A stretch of 64,000 bases of DNA, from NCBI RefSeq assembly GCF_002335745.1, contig NZ_NIST01000001.1, positions 4,790,080-4,854,079 on the forward strand, read 5' to 3'. The notes beneath the pieces are model-generated. The model was not told the DNA's origin. It made no database searches and saw nothing but the letters and a program-made list of their open reading frames with translations. Position numbers and translations under genes: made by a program. The stretch comes from Evansella halocellulosilytica. GTDB lineage: Bacteria > Bacillota > Bacilli > Bacillales > Salisediminibacteriaceae. Shown piece by piece: positions 28,100 through 37,015 of this stretch; position 1 is the first letter of the stretch; each line of letters opens with the position of its first letter.

Positions 28100-28798
28100 C
28101 TATCTTTGAGCATCAACCCATCCATTTCGAATCGCTTTTACCATTGCATCAGTGCGATCGTTCGCTCCTATCTTCTTTAATATACTGCTAATAACTGTCG
28201 TTACAGTAGAGTGTGCAAAATATAGTTTTTCTGCAATTTGACTATTATTATTTCCATCTAAAATTAGCTCTAAAATCACATGTTCTCGTTCGGTTAATAT
28301 TCCTGCGACCTTTTCTTTGTTTAACATTAGCTTTTTTATCGGTTTAAACCTCATCTTTTTATTTTCGATCTCTAATGAAAGGTCTCTATGTATTTCTGGT
28401 TCAAGAAAGGCTCGTTTATCAACTAATGCATTCATGATTATTTGATAATTATTTTGTAAATATGATAAAGAGACGATTCCGTTTATCGGTAAAGATAAAA
28501 AGTGAAATACTTCCTTGTCAATTGCTTCTTTACTTACTAATAATACCGTTGATTTTTCTTGATTATAAGATTGGAGTCTACCTTCTAGTTCATTAAAGGA
28601 CTGGGTTGAAAAGCGATCTATTAAATAGACTATCCATGTATGCCCTTCCTTTGTGATAGCAGGAACACTGTTTTTTAAGTAAATTTCCTTTAAAAGCTTT
28701 GAAATATTTGCTTTTGTTGCATCCGGGAATTCCATTTTTGGGTCAATATAAACAATTTTTGCATTTTTCGTTTGGACTTTCTCTTTCACTCCAAGCAT
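28100..28798 (-). CDS. LuxR-family transcriptional regulator
   Basis: 232 residues. The C-terminal ~65 residues form a LuxR-type helix-turn-helix (LTEREHVILELILDGNNNSQIAEKLY, then STVTTVISSILKKIG). The N-terminal ~150 residues look like a degenerate response-regulator or PAS-size domain (IVYIDPK, TVLLVSKEAIDKE, GIVSLSYL) without a clear phosphorylatable Asp pocket. Its input is unknown. ATG follows AAGGAGGAG. Its leader carries two cyclic-di-GMP-I riboswitch aptamers, so its synthesis probably responds to c-di-GMP. It is transcribed alone and followed by a perfect terminator. Target genes cannot be inferred. Confidence 0.85.
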   Translation of the reverse strand: MLGVKEKVQTKNAKIVYIDPKMEFPDATKANISKLLKEIYLKNSVPAITKEGHTWIVYLIDRFSTQSFNELEGRLQSYNQEKSTVLLVSKEAIDKEVFHFLSLPINGIVSLSYLQNNYQIIMNALVDKRAFLEPEIHRDLSLEIENKKMRFKPIKKLMLNKEKVAGILTEREHVILELILDGNNNSQIAEKLYFAHSTVTTVISSILKKIGANDRTDAMVKAIRNGWVDAQR

Positions 28799-28857
28799 TA
28801 TTACTCCTCCTTAATTCCTATTCAATAACTAATCATAAAGAATTATATTCATTGAAA

Positions 28858-28925
28858 CGGCAACTGGCTGACATGGCGCTAGCTTTATAGTTTTGCGTCA
28901 CTACGTTTCCGCAGCTTTGCCCTTT
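28858..28925 (-). ncRNA. Cyclic-di-GMP-I riboswitch, proximal aptamer
   Basis: On the minus strand: GGCAA...UUGCC forms P1, CUGCG-GAAA-CGUAG gives a GAAA-tetraloop hairpin, then UGACGCAAAACUA and a second stem follow to AUGUCAGCCAGUUGCC. These are the hallmark pieces of the GEMM-I family. It lies about 60 bases upstream of the LuxR-type start, and no clear terminator follows it. It may therefore act on translation, or together with the distal copy. Confidence 0.85.
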
Positions 28926-28970
28926 TCGCTTCACCTCTTTTCTATGTAATAGTGACTATGAAGTTATAAT

Positions 28971-29008
28971 AAAAAGCTGCCATACATACGTATATAAGGG
29001 CAGCTTTA
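28971..29008 (-). terminator. Riboswitch-controlled terminator after distal aptamer
   Basis: AAAGCTGCC pairs with GGCAGCTTT, followed by TTATT on the minus strand. It lies directly after the distal c-di-GMP aptamer and upstream of the proximal one. This is the expected expression platform. Confidence 0.8.
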
Positions 29009-29014
29009 CTAGAA

Positions 29015-29093
29015 GTGCAACTGGCTGGCATATCTTATTTAAGATTTAGCCCCTTTAGTTTTGCGTCCTGCTTTTTCAAGCAGTTTGCCCTTA
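29015..29093 (-). ncRNA. Cyclic-di-GMP-I riboswitch, distal aptamer
   Basis: On the minus strand: GGGCAAACUGCUU-GAAA-AAGCAG, then GACGCAAAACUA and GGGGCUAAAUCUU-AAAU-AAGAU, and finally AUGCCAGCCAGUUGC. P1, the GAAA-tetraloop stem and the receptor stem all fit GEMM-I. It is tandem with 28858-28925, about 90 bases apart. Confidence 0.9.
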
Positions 29094-29114
29094 TAAGATT
29101 AATTCTCTGTAATC

Positions 29115-29129
29115 CGACAATAAATGTCG
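29115..29129. promoter_or_regulatory. Small palindrome upstream of riboswitch leader
   Basis: CGACAATAAATGTCG is a perfect 5-bp inverted repeat with a 5-base centre, just upstream of the distal aptamer and probably in the promoter region. It may be an operator. Confidence 0.25.
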
Positions 29130-29243
29130 AGTTTCAACAACATCTGATCTTTGTACTATATCATAAGACCTAACTAAAATCAATATATAGTAGTTTCTTA
29201 ATTAATAACAAACATATATATGAAAATATGCTTACAAATTCCC

Positions 29244-29278
29244 AAAAACCCCCAGGTGCCTGGCACCTGGGGGTTTTT
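29244..29278. terminator. Long palindromic terminator after BCCT transporter
   Basis: A 17-bp perfect inverted repeat (AAAAACCCCCAGGTGCC and its complement) has a single base at its centre, and T runs flank both sides. GGTGCCTGGCACC palindromes recur in many bacilli. Here it can serve the BCCT gene on the minus strand. Confidence 0.8.
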
Positions 29279-29353
29279 GAATAAGTCTTTTAACTTACTT
29301 TTTTCTTATTTTCTTGTATTTCTTTTTTACTTTTTCCTGCTTGTATTAAATCT

Positions 29354-30814
29354 TTATTTAACTTTTATTAGCCCGTAACACATAACGAGTATTATGAATG
29401 CTAGTGGTAAAGCACTAACGATTATCGCTGTTTGTAATCCAGCAAGTCCTCCTGAATACATGAGTACCAATGTAGAAGCTACTAAAATAAGGCCCCAAGT
29501 AATTTTAATACGATTTGAAGGGTTTAATTTCCCGCCTGTCGTTTGCATCCCTAGAACAAAAGTTGCAGAATCAGCAGACGTAACAAAGAAAGTTGTAATT
29601 AGAGCGACAGTTAGCACAGATAATATCGCTGTTAAAGGAAGGTGTTCATAAACAAAAAACAGTGCTGTTTCTAGACCTTGTCCAGAAATCTCTAATCCTT
29701 GAAATTGCTCTAAATAAATTCCTGTTCCGCCAAAAACAGTAAACCATAACCCACAGACAAGTGTAGGGACGAGAAGAACAGCAACTGTAAATTCACGGAT
29801 CGTTCTACCTTTTGACACACGTGCAATAAACATACCGACAAACGGTGTCCAAGAAATCCACCATGCCCAATAGAAAATCGTCCAGTCCTGCGTCCAAGTC
29901 AGCTCTTCAGCATCGAATGGCGATAGTCTGAGCCCCATAAACGCAACATTTTGAACATAGCTTCCTAAGCTCGTCGTAAACATATTTAATAAGAAGACCG
30001 TTGGACCTACAATAAGAACAGTAAGTAATAACAACGTAGCAATTGCCATATTTGCATTACTTAAATATTTAATTCCTCGTGATATACCTGTACTTGCTGA
30101 GACAATGAAAAGTACTGTAATGATTGCCATTATAATCATTTGTACTCCTAAGTTGTTCGGTATCCCGATTAAATACTCTAATCCAGCATTAATTTGCTGA
30201 GCACCTAAACCGAGTGATGCAGCAACACCAAATAGTGTCGCAAACACAGCAACAACATCAATTGTCTTTCCAATTGGACCTTTCACCTTCTCACCAAGTA
30301 CTGGCTGAAGAGTCGCACTCATTAACCCTGGTGCTCCTTTTCTAAACTTCTGGTAAGCAAGTGCTAATGCAACAATCGCATAAATCGCCCATGCATGTAA
30401 TCCCCAATGTAACCATGTATAACTCATTCCAAGTGTCGCAGCTTCATCTGTATTTCCCTCACCGGTTGGCGGTACTGCAAAGTGTGAAATTGGTTCAGAT
30501 ACCCCATAGAATAAAAGTCCAATCCCCATCCCGGCTGAAAAAAGCATGGCAAACCACGTTATACGATTATAATCAGGTTTGGAATCAGGCTTACCTAATT
30601 TTATTTTCCCATATTTACTAAAGATCATAAAAATCGCGAATCCAATAAAGAACGTTGCAACTAATTGGTAAAACCAGCCGAATGACTCAAGAACAAATCC
30701 TTGAGCGACTTCCATCGTAAAAGCTAATTGTTCAGGAATAATCACTCCAATTAAGACAAATACGACAGCTATGCCGACCGAAACTTTTAAAATTGACCTA
30801 TCACTTTGATCCAA
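29354..30814 (-). CDS. BCCT family glycine betaine/choline transporter (OpuD-like)
   Basis: About 486 residues with twelve predicted membrane segments. The BCCT signature region is present: AMLFSAGMGIGLLFYGVSEP near residues 92-111, and the Trp-rich WTIFYWAWWISWTPFVGMFIARVSKGRTIREF segment near 310-340. It would take up betaine-type osmolytes with Na+. A GTG twelve bases further upstream is in frame but abuts the AAGGA site. I therefore prefer TTG at 30814, which has AAGGAG about ten bases before it. It is monocistronic. Confidence 0.9.
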   Translation of the reverse strand: MDQSDRSILKVSVGIAVVFVLIGVIIPEQLAFTMEVAQGFVLESFGWFYQLVATFFIGFAIFMIFSKYGKIKLGKPDSKPDYNRITWFAMLFSAGMGIGLLFYGVSEPISHFAVPPTGEGNTDEAATLGMSYTWLHWGLHAWAIYAIVALALAYQKFRKGAPGLMSATLQPVLGEKVKGPIGKTIDVVAVFATLFGVAASLGLGAQQINAGLEYLIGIPNNLGVQMIIMAIITVLFIVSASTGISRGIKYLSNANMAIATLLLLTVLIVGPTVFLLNMFTTSLGSYVQNVAFMGLRLSPFDAEELTWTQDWTIFYWAWWISWTPFVGMFIARVSKGRTIREFTVAVLLVPTLVCGLWFTVFGGTGIYLEQFQGLEISGQGLETALFFVYEHLPLTAILSVLTVALITTFFVTSADSATFVLGMQTTGGKLNPSNRIKITWGLILVASTLVLMYSGGLAGLQTAIIVSALPLAFIILVMCYGLIKVK

Positions 30815-31772
30815 AACGATAAACACTCCTTAGATTATCTCTTTTCTGTAATTCGATCATTTCAACAAATACTTTCTAATTAAAACATAATTCAACATAA
30901 ACTGAAAAAACTGTACAGAATGATTTGTAGAATTTATTGATGATATGATTATGTGAGGCCGATTCACCCTATTCATAGATACAAATACAATCGAATAAGA
31001 CGATTTACACGACTTTTCTATAAAAAGGGCACTCATTCTCCCTTTAAATGTCAAAGATCTACACAATCTTCCTTCCTCATTATTAAAACAACCTAAAAAT
31101 TTGGAAATATAAGCCTTTCATTGCTAGATGATAAGAAAAGCACAAGGCGCCCGCCTATCGGTGAAAAGCGCTGCCTCTTCCTCTTCTAGCATCGCTCTGT
31201 CGTTATATCCGTCAACCGGGCAATGCGCCACGTCCTGTGGCATGCCCGGCATTAGGACGTCCTGTCCGTCGACGCAAATCGCTAGATCAGATCTTCTGCT
31301 AAAACCTCCGCGTCCTGCGGGAACGCCGAAGTCACCACATCCGTGTGGAAGCTCGTGTAGGAAACGCTCGTGCCTGCTAGTCTAGACAGCAACCGAGAGA
31401 TTGAAATTTTATACTTTCTTTTCTGTTAAAGAAAAGCAGTTTTCTAAACTATGAAAATGCTTCCTTTACAAACTTTCGAACTAGAAAAATACGCCAGTAT
31501 ATATATCTTAATATTCTGAAAAAGGAATTTCGCCCTATTGGCAAAATTACCCTAATTTTAGACAATTATGCTATATTCTATTATTTTTCGCTTTACTAAA
31601 CTTTTGAAGAGAGGAGTCAAGGGATTTAGCTAAGAACTTCTTGTAGATTCTTGAAAGGTACCTTTCATTTTAGTAGTTTCCTCGCAAATCGCAAAATTTG
31701 ACGAATGAGAGACCTTTTTCTATTCATTTTAGAACTGTTTCGATCTTACTACAAATAGGAGGTCAAGTTTCT
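30815..31772. other. Gene-free interval with MITE-like repeat
   Basis: Between the BCCT gene and the M28 peptidase genes. It contains one dispersed repeat (31130-31421). The rest is AT-rich and must hold two divergent promoters. I see no gene, and the short frames here have no ribosome binding sites. Confidence 0.5.
31130..31421. repeat. MITE-like dispersed repeat
   Basis: It starts ATAAGAAAAGCACAAGGCGC and ends AGACAGCAACCGAGAGATTG...TATACTTTCTT. The ends are imperfect inverted repeats of each other. Its first 70 bases are nearly identical to the copy at 40690. Inside are small GC-rich palindromes (CCGGGCA...TGCCCGG; AGGACGTCCT) not seen in the other copies. Confidence 0.85.
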
Positions 31773-33221
31773 ATGACTAAAAAAATGACGATTCTTTTCT
31801 TAGGTACATTGCTATTGTTTTCTGGGTTTATCTCTATCCCCCAAAGTTTAGGAGGACTTACAGGATCAACGGTTTCCGCAGAAGAAAACGGGAAATCAGG
31901 ATCTCCATTTGACCGGAAAATTACTGCTCGATTTAATTCCGATAATGTGATGGATCATATTTCTCATTTTTCCGAAGAGATTGGTCCACGTGTAGCAGGA
32001 ACCGATGAGGAACAAGAAGCAGCAGATTACATTCAATCTGAACTGGAGCAATATGGTTATGAGGTCTCATCGCAAACGTTTGATATTGCAGATCGTCTAG
32101 AAGGACAATTGCACGTATCACTTTCAGATGAAGAACTTGCAATTCGGATTGGGACAGGCTCAGCATCTACTGATGAAGAAGGTGTAAGTGGACAAGTAAT
32201 TCATGCTGGCCTAGGCTATGAAGAGGATTTCCCAGCTGAAGTTGAAGGGAACATCGCCCTAATTGAACGAGGAGAATTCAGTTTCTGGGAAAAAACGGAG
32301 AATGCAATCAATGCAGATGCTGCCGGTGTCATTATTTATGACAATAGCGAAGGTCTTGTCCCTCCTACACCTAGTTTAGGCGGTAACGAAGCACCTATTC
32401 CTGTCATCGCTGTCACTCAAGCAGATGGTGAGATGCTTCTTTCTGAAGATCATGTTACGGCAACAATTACAATTAGTGCTGTGACAAGTCAACAGTCTCA
32501 AAACATCATTGCAGTGAAAGAACCGAAAGGAAAACCTGTAGAAGATCCTGAAATTGTTTACGTTACAGCACACTATGATAGCGTTCCGTACTCACCTGGG
32601 GCAAATGATAATGCATCAGGAACGTCAGTCGTTCTGGAGTTTGCTAGAATTATGGAAGCCTACCCTACTGAAAAAGAAATACGCTTCGTTTTTGCTGGTG
32701 CTGAGGAAATTGGCTTAGTAGGATCCAGATATTATGTAAGTCAGCTAGATGAACAAGAAATTACCCGAAGTGCGGCAAACTTTAATTTAGATATGGTCGG
32801 TACGAATTGGGAAAATGCAACTAGTTTATATGTCAATGTAGTAGACGGTGCCCCAAATGAAGTTTGGCAGTCTGCTAGTGCAGCAGCTGAAAGATTAGGG
32901 AATGATACACTCGTACTTTTTGAACGAGGTGCCTCTGATCACGTAGCTTTTTATGAAGCAGGTATTGATGCGGCCAACTTCATCCGAAGAGAACCAGAAA
33001 CTGCTGCACTTGAGCCTTGGTACCACACGCCATTTGATACGATAGATAAAATTAGTCAAGACCGCATTCAAGAGGCTGGAGAGCTGATCGGTTCTGCCAT
33101 CTATGATTTTGCACGAAAAGATATACCGGGGCAGAGCGGAAATTCTAATTTGAAAAAATCTATGAACCAAGAAGACTATCAATTAAATGAAGATAAACGT
33201 TTAGAAGAGGTGATAAGATGA
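31773..33221 (+). CDS. Secreted M28 aminopeptidase with PA domain (YwaD-like)
   Basis: 482 residues from the ATG at 31773 (GGAGGTC upstream). A Sec signal peptide ends near TVSAEENG (residue ~38). A protease-associated (PA) domain follows at about 130-245. The M28 zinc peptidase domain carries TAHYDSVPYSPGANDNASG (zinc His and bridging Asp), AGAEEIGLVGS (Glu-Glu), NLDMVG and SDHVAFYEAGI. Family members such as B. subtilis YwaD cleave N-terminal residues of extracellular peptides. It overlaps the next M28 gene by 4 bp (ATGA), so the two are translationally coupled. Confidence 0.9.
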   Translation: MTKKMTILFLGTLLLFSGFISIPQSLGGLTGSTVSAEENGKSGSPFDRKITARFNSDNVMDHISHFSEEIGPRVAGTDEEQEAADYIQSELEQYGYEVSSQTFDIADRLEGQLHVSLSDEELAIRIGTGSASTDEEGVSGQVIHAGLGYEEDFPAEVEGNIALIERGEFSFWEKTENAINADAAGVIIYDNSEGLVPPTPSLGGNEAPIPVIAVTQADGEMLLSEDHVTATITISAVTSQQSQNIIAVKEPKGKPVEDPEIVYVTAHYDSVPYSPGANDNASGTSVVLEFARIMEAYPTEKEIRFVFAGAEEIGLVGSRYYVSQLDEQEITRSAANFNLDMVGTNWENATSLYVNVVDGAPNEVWQSASAAAERLGNDTLVLFERGASDHVAFYEAGIDAANFIRREPETAALEPWYHTPFDTIDKISQDRIQEAGELIGSAIYDFARKDIPGQSGNSNLKKSMNQEDYQLNEDKRLEEVIR

Positions 33222-34198
33222 TGAAAAAACAACTGAAGGTTGTACTCATTTTGGCATTCATGCTTTCTACTTTTCAAATGTCTGCTTTTGCGGCTCCACC
33301 AAATGGAAACTCAGGGCAAGCATTCGATAACCGCATCATTAAACAAATTGATGTCGACAATGTCTATGATCACGTTTACCATTTATCCGAAGTCATTGGG
33401 CCACGTGTAGCTGGAACAGAAGCCGAGCTTGAAACTGTCGATTATTTAGTGGAAGAGTTCGAAAGTTATGGCTATGACAACGTTGAAGTTCAGCCATTTG
33501 ACCAATTAGGATTCACTTCCTACAACGTCATTGCAACGAAAACACCGAACAATCCGAACCAAGACAGTGGACAAATTTTAATTGTCGGTGCACACCATGA
33601 CACTGTACCAGGTTCCCCAGGTGCAAATGATGATGCATCCGGCACTGGGGCATTATTAGAGCTAGCTCGTGTCATGTCGAATGCTCCTGTTGATAGCGAA
33701 GTTCGCTTTATCGCATTTGGTGCAGAAGAGAGAGGACTCGTTGGATCGCGCCATTACGCTTCTACTATGACAGAAGATGAAGTCGAAAGAACAGTAGGAA
33801 TGTTCCAACTAGATATGATTGGTAGTGCCGATGCTGGTGATTTAACGATGTTTACTGTTGATGGAGAACAAAATACCGTCACAGACCTTGCAGCTTCTGC
33901 AGGTGCGCGCGTATCGCAAAACGACATTCCTCCGTTTAGCATGCTTGGCCGCAGTGACCATGTTCCATTTTATGAACGGGGTATTCCAGCAGCATTATTC
34001 ATCCATACACCACTTGAGCCTTGGTATCATACACCTGATGATACGATTGAAAACATCGACATTGATAAGCTAGAAGATGTCACAAAGATCGTTGGTGCTG
34101 CTGTATACCACGCAGCAAGACCGGATACGCCTGCATTAGAGCGTTCACAAGTCGCACCACAGCCAGTTGATTATTATTACGAAGATCCACAATTATAA
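33218..34198 (+). CDS. Secreted M28 aminopeptidase without PA domain
   Basis: 326 residues. The signal peptide ends near SAFAAPPNG (about residue 25). The M28 domain shows VGAHHDTVPGSPGANDDASG, FGAEERGLVGS, QLDMIGSAD, GRSDHVPFYERGI and a final EPWYHTPDDTIENID (zinc His). Compared with its upstream neighbour it lacks the PA domain but keeps all zinc and catalytic residues. The two probably arose by duplication and may differ in peptide size preference, which is an inference. ATG follows AGAGGTG. A strong terminator follows. Confidence 0.9.
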   Translation: MMKKQLKVVLILAFMLSTFQMSAFAAPPNGNSGQAFDNRIIKQIDVDNVYDHVYHLSEVIGPRVAGTEAELETVDYLVEEFESYGYDNVEVQPFDQLGFTSYNVIATKTPNNPNQDSGQILIVGAHHDTVPGSPGANDDASGTGALLELARVMSNAPVDSEVRFIAFGAEERGLVGSRHYASTMTEDEVERTVGMFQLDMIGSADAGDLTMFTVDGEQNTVTDLAASAGARVSQNDIPPFSMLGRSDHVPFYERGIPAALFIHTPLEPWYHTPDDTIENIDIDKLEDVTKIVGAAVYHAARPDTPALERSQVAPQPVDYYYEDPQL

Positions 34199-34222
34199 GT
34201 AATATGACTATTTAGTAAAACC

Positions 34223-34267
34223 CACGGTGGTGCCTTAAAATGACCTTTTGAGGCACCACCGTTTTTT
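34223..34267 (+). terminator. Terminator after M28 peptidase pair
   Basis: CACGGTGGTGCCT pairs with AGGCACCACCGT around a 15-base loop, followed by six T. Confidence 0.9.
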
Positions 34268-34300
34268 AAATACAAGTTTCTCCTTATAATGGGAAAACAC

Positions 34301-35017
34301 CTATTTCGAGCCAGATGATCTCCGTATAAGGTCGCCCACTTCTCGAAACGATCTCACCTTCTTTTCATCAATCGGCTCTACAAACGAACCGTCCACTCTC
34401 ACACCAGATCCGAAATGATATTCGTTCGCATTGATTTTTTGTGCGATCTGTTTAAATGTTGACTGTTTAAGTCCACTCCCAACTAGAATTTCAGGTCCAT
34501 TTAACTCTTTTTGCAACTCGATCAACGTCGTAAGAGGATCGGTTTCTTTAACAGTAGCTTGTCCCCCAGAAGTTAACACACGGCTAATCTGATTTTTATA
34601 TTTACATAGAGTCTTATAAGAACGAACCAAATCTTTTGCTTCATCAAAAGCACGATGAAATGTTACATCCATGTCTCCAGTCACTTCTAACACTTGCTGA
34701 AGCGTCTGTTCGTCAATCATTCCATGCTGATCAAGACAGCCAAAGACGATGCCTTGAACACCGATGTTCTTCATTATGTTGATGTCTTCTTTTATAATAT
34801 TCAACTCTTCTTGTGTATAGATAAAAGAGCGACTATGAGGTCTGACCATCACCTGAACTGGGATATTCACTTGATCGATAACACTCTTAATCATCATTCC
34901 ATAGCTCGGTGTAAGCCCCCCTTCACCGATAGCTGTCACTAACTCTAATCGGTCCACTCCGTATTTTTCTGCATCTCTCGCATCATCAGGGTGTTGCACA
35001 ATGACTTCAATTAACAT
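34301..35017 (-). CDS. cutC: CutC family protein
   Basis: 238 residues from the ATG at 35017, which has AAGAAAGGAAAG upstream. Family segments are DRLELVTAIGEGGLTPS near residues 19-35, VMVRPHSRSF, GVQGIVFGCLDQHG, FHRAFDEAKD near 122-131, and RVLTSGGQATV. CutC is a TIM-barrel protein named for copper tolerance in E. coli, but its true role is unsettled. An open frame extends upstream into the 21-bp repeats, and I reject it as coding. No copper gene is nearby. Confidence 0.9.
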   Translation of the reverse strand: MLIEVIVQHPDDARDAEKYGVDRLELVTAIGEGGLTPSYGMMIKSVIDQVNIPVQVMVRPHSRSFIYTQEELNIIKEDINIMKNIGVQGIVFGCLDQHGMIDEQTLQQVLEVTGDMDVTFHRAFDEAKDLVRSYKTLCKYKNQISRVLTSGGQATVKETDPLTTLIELQKELNGPEILVGSGLKQSTFKQIAQKINANEYHFGSGVRVDGSFVEPIDEKKVRSFREVGDLIRRSSGSK

Positions 35018-35044
35018 AAAGAATCTTTCCTTTCTTATTTTCAT

Positions 35045-35377
35045 CGTAACTTCTCTTTTCTTTGACGCAACTTCTCCGCGCATAGGCGCAACTTCCCCTT
35101 GCCTAGGCGCAACTTCCCTGCGCTTTGACGCAACTTCCCCTTGCCTAGGCGCAACTTCTCCTCGCATAGGCGCAACTTCCTCTTGCCTAGGCGCAACTTC
35201 CCTGCGCTTTGACGCAACTTCCCCTTGCCTAGGCGCAACTTCCCTGCGCTTTGACGCAACTTCCCCTTGCCTAGGCGCAACTTCTCCGCGCTTTGACGCA
35301 ACTTCTCCTTGCCTAGACGCAACTTCTCTGCGCTTTGATGCAACTTCTCCTTGCCTAGACGCAACTTCTTTTCATAG
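35045..35377. repeat. 21-bp tandem array, 15 units plus a partial
   Basis: Each unit starts CGCAACTTC (or close). The last ten bases alternate between TTGCCTAGG-like, CGCTTTGA-like and GCATAGG endings, so there is a partial 42-bp higher-order period. The same unit occurs at 37697-37864 and in degenerate form at 49783-49845 and 8960-9000. The 21-base length keeps all frames open, so the long frames across it are not evidence of coding. Confidence 0.95.
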
Positions 35378-35381
35378 AAAT

Positions 35382-35418
35382 AAAAAGAAAGGGGAGTCTG
35401 AAAATGCAGTTCCCCTTC
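35382..35418 (-). terminator. Terminator after OpuAC-like gene
   Basis: AAGGGG pairs with CCCCTT (with a looser inner stem), followed on the minus strand by TCTTTTTAT. It lies just after the binding-protein stop. Confidence 0.6.
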
Positions 35419-35429
35419 AATCATTATTC

Positions 35430-36320
35430 CTATTCTAACATCTCATCTACTTGGTCTCGATTTTCATTAATCCATTCTTCTGCAAGTTCTTCAAATGATC
35501 TGCCTTCTTCTTCATATGCAAGCATCATTTCTTCAAGGTCTTCCACTTCTATGCTCCATTTAGATAAAATATCATAAGCTCTTTGGTACTCTTCTTCAAT
35601 TCCATCATAAGAAATGACATAGACATTATCTGATTTAAAAATATCTTTTTCATCTTCTAAAAACTTAAGATCGAATGCAGCAAACATCGAATGGGGTCTC
35701 CAACCCGTAATAATAATCGGTTCTTCATTTTCAATTTTTTCCTCTGCTTCTGCTATCATTGCAAATTCACTCGAAGTAGTCAGCGAATACTCATCTTCAA
35801 TTCCATATTCCTTTATTAGTTCTTCTGAAAGAGTGACAATTCCAGCGCCAGGATCAATCGTAAGTACTTGCTCATCGAACTTTTCAGCATTTCCTATTAG
35901 ATCATCAATCGTGTCCTCCTCTACATAAGAAGGTACTACCCAGCCTAATGGAACATCAGAATAGCTTGTTGCTACCTTTTGTAAGTCATCTTCATAATTG
36001 GCCCAAAGCTCAGCCTCTGTATACGGCAGCCATGCGTCCATGAAGAAATGTACATCTTTATTTACTAAGCCTTCAAAAATAACAGGTTGATCTAATAATG
36101 AAAACTCAACATTATACCCTGCCTCTTCCAAAATTAATTTCGCAATATTTGATGGAGCTTCCGTACTCGTCCAAGTTGTCAAACCAAATACAATCGTTTC
36201 CCCCTCTACAGTTTCCTCTGCTTGTTCATCTGTATCGTCTTTCGCTTCATTCGTATTACCACATGCTGCTAATAAGACTAACATCATACTAAAAAATAAA
36301 AGTGCTGTATGCTTTTTCAT
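35430..36320 (-). CDS. OpuAC-type glycine betaine-binding lipoprotein
   Basis: 296 residues. The lipoprotein signal ends in LLAACGN (Cys near 20), and a family OpuAC fold follows (GLTTWTSTEAPSNIAKLILEEAGY). Trp residues suited to an aromatic cage are seen in FFMDAWLPYTEAELW and ITGWRPHSMF. It would bind a quaternary-ammonium compound such as betaine or carnitine. There is no permease or ATPase gene, so it would have to use another transporter or act as a sensor. ATG follows GGAAGGTG. It is the third gene of the GbsR/isochorismatase operon. Confidence 0.88.
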   Translation of the reverse strand: MKKHTALLFFSMMLVLLAACGNTNEAKDDTDEQAEETVEGETIVFGLTTWTSTEAPSNIAKLILEEAGYNVEFSLLDQPVIFEGLVNKDVHFFMDAWLPYTEAELWANYEDDLQKVATSYSDVPLGWVVPSYVEEDTIDDLIGNAEKFDEQVLTIDPGAGIVTLSEELIKEYGIEDEYSLTTSSEFAMIAEAEEKIENEEPIIITGWRPHSMFAAFDLKFLEDEKDIFKSDNVYVISYDGIEEEYQRAYDILSKWSIEVEDLEEMMLAYEEEGRSFEELAEEWINENRDQVDEMLE

Positions 36321-36340
36321 GATTGTTCACCTTCCGTAAA

Positions 36341-36997
36341 TTAAGATAATTGCTTAAACACTTCTCTCATATTTTCTGGAGTGAACTGGACTGAATCAGG
36401 TCCAGGAGATTTCCACACTCGGTACGTTTCATTGTTTAATTTTTTTACTAATTGATCTGTGTTATAAATATGAAGGTTATACACCCAATTAGCCATCATT
36501 AATATGGCTGCCATGTGTGATCCTTCATTAGAGGCGCCACAAATATCTTTTACGAGATTAATTTGGTAGTCTCGGAAATACCCGTCAAAAACAGAAGTCA
36601 TCAGACAGCCGTCGGTCACAAACCCACCGATCATAATGTGCTTAACACCAAGATTTCTCAAAATTAAATCTAAGTTTGTTGCATAAAATGCACTCCACCG
36701 ATACTTATCAATAACAATATCTCCCTCTTCTGGAGCAATCTCATCAAATATTTTGTAATTGTCTGTATCGGTTGAATAATACACAGGTGTCCCATCCTCT
36801 TTTAACGGTTCTTCATCTGATAACCCGACTGTATCATCACGGTTTATTTGACGTGTATAAATAATTGGAATCTTTTGCTCGCGGCACGTTTTAATCAATT
36901 CTTTTGTTTGTCTAATAACATTCTCCACTCCTGCGATTCCAAAATTACTTTCTTTTTGTAAATCTATTAATACTAATGCTGATTTTGTTACATCCAA
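36341..36997 (-). CDS. Isochorismatase-family cysteine hydrolase
   Basis: 218 residues from TTG at 36997, which has GGAGGG seven bases upstream; an in-frame ATG at 37015 lacks a site. The triad is visible as Asp in ALVLIDLQ, Lys in IDKYRWSAF and Cys in VTDGCLMTS. The family includes nicotinamidase and N-carbamoylsarcosine amidase. Its placement between a GbsR-type regulator and a betaine-type binding protein suggests a methylated amine or carbamoyl compound as substrate, but this is inference. It ends 20 bp before the binding-protein gene. Confidence 0.85.
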   Translation of the reverse strand: MDVTKSALVLIDLQKESNFGIAGVENVIRQTKELIKTCREQKIPIIYTRQINRDDTVGLSDEEPLKEDGTPVYYSTDTDNYKIFDEIAPEEGDIVIDKYRWSAFYATNLDLILRNLGVKHIMIGGFVTDGCLMTSVFDGYFRDYQINLVKDICGASNEGSHMAAILMMANWVYNLHIYNTDQLVKKLNNETYRVWKSPGPDSVQFTPENMREVFKQLS

Positions 36998-37015
36998 ATG
37001 AATTTCCCTCCACAT

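Noticed and set aside
35001..35438. Open frames of 127-145 codons across the 21-bp array, including a long N-terminal extension of cutC
   Set aside because: Again an effect of repeat length. cutC has a good start with AAGAAAGGAAAG at 35017.
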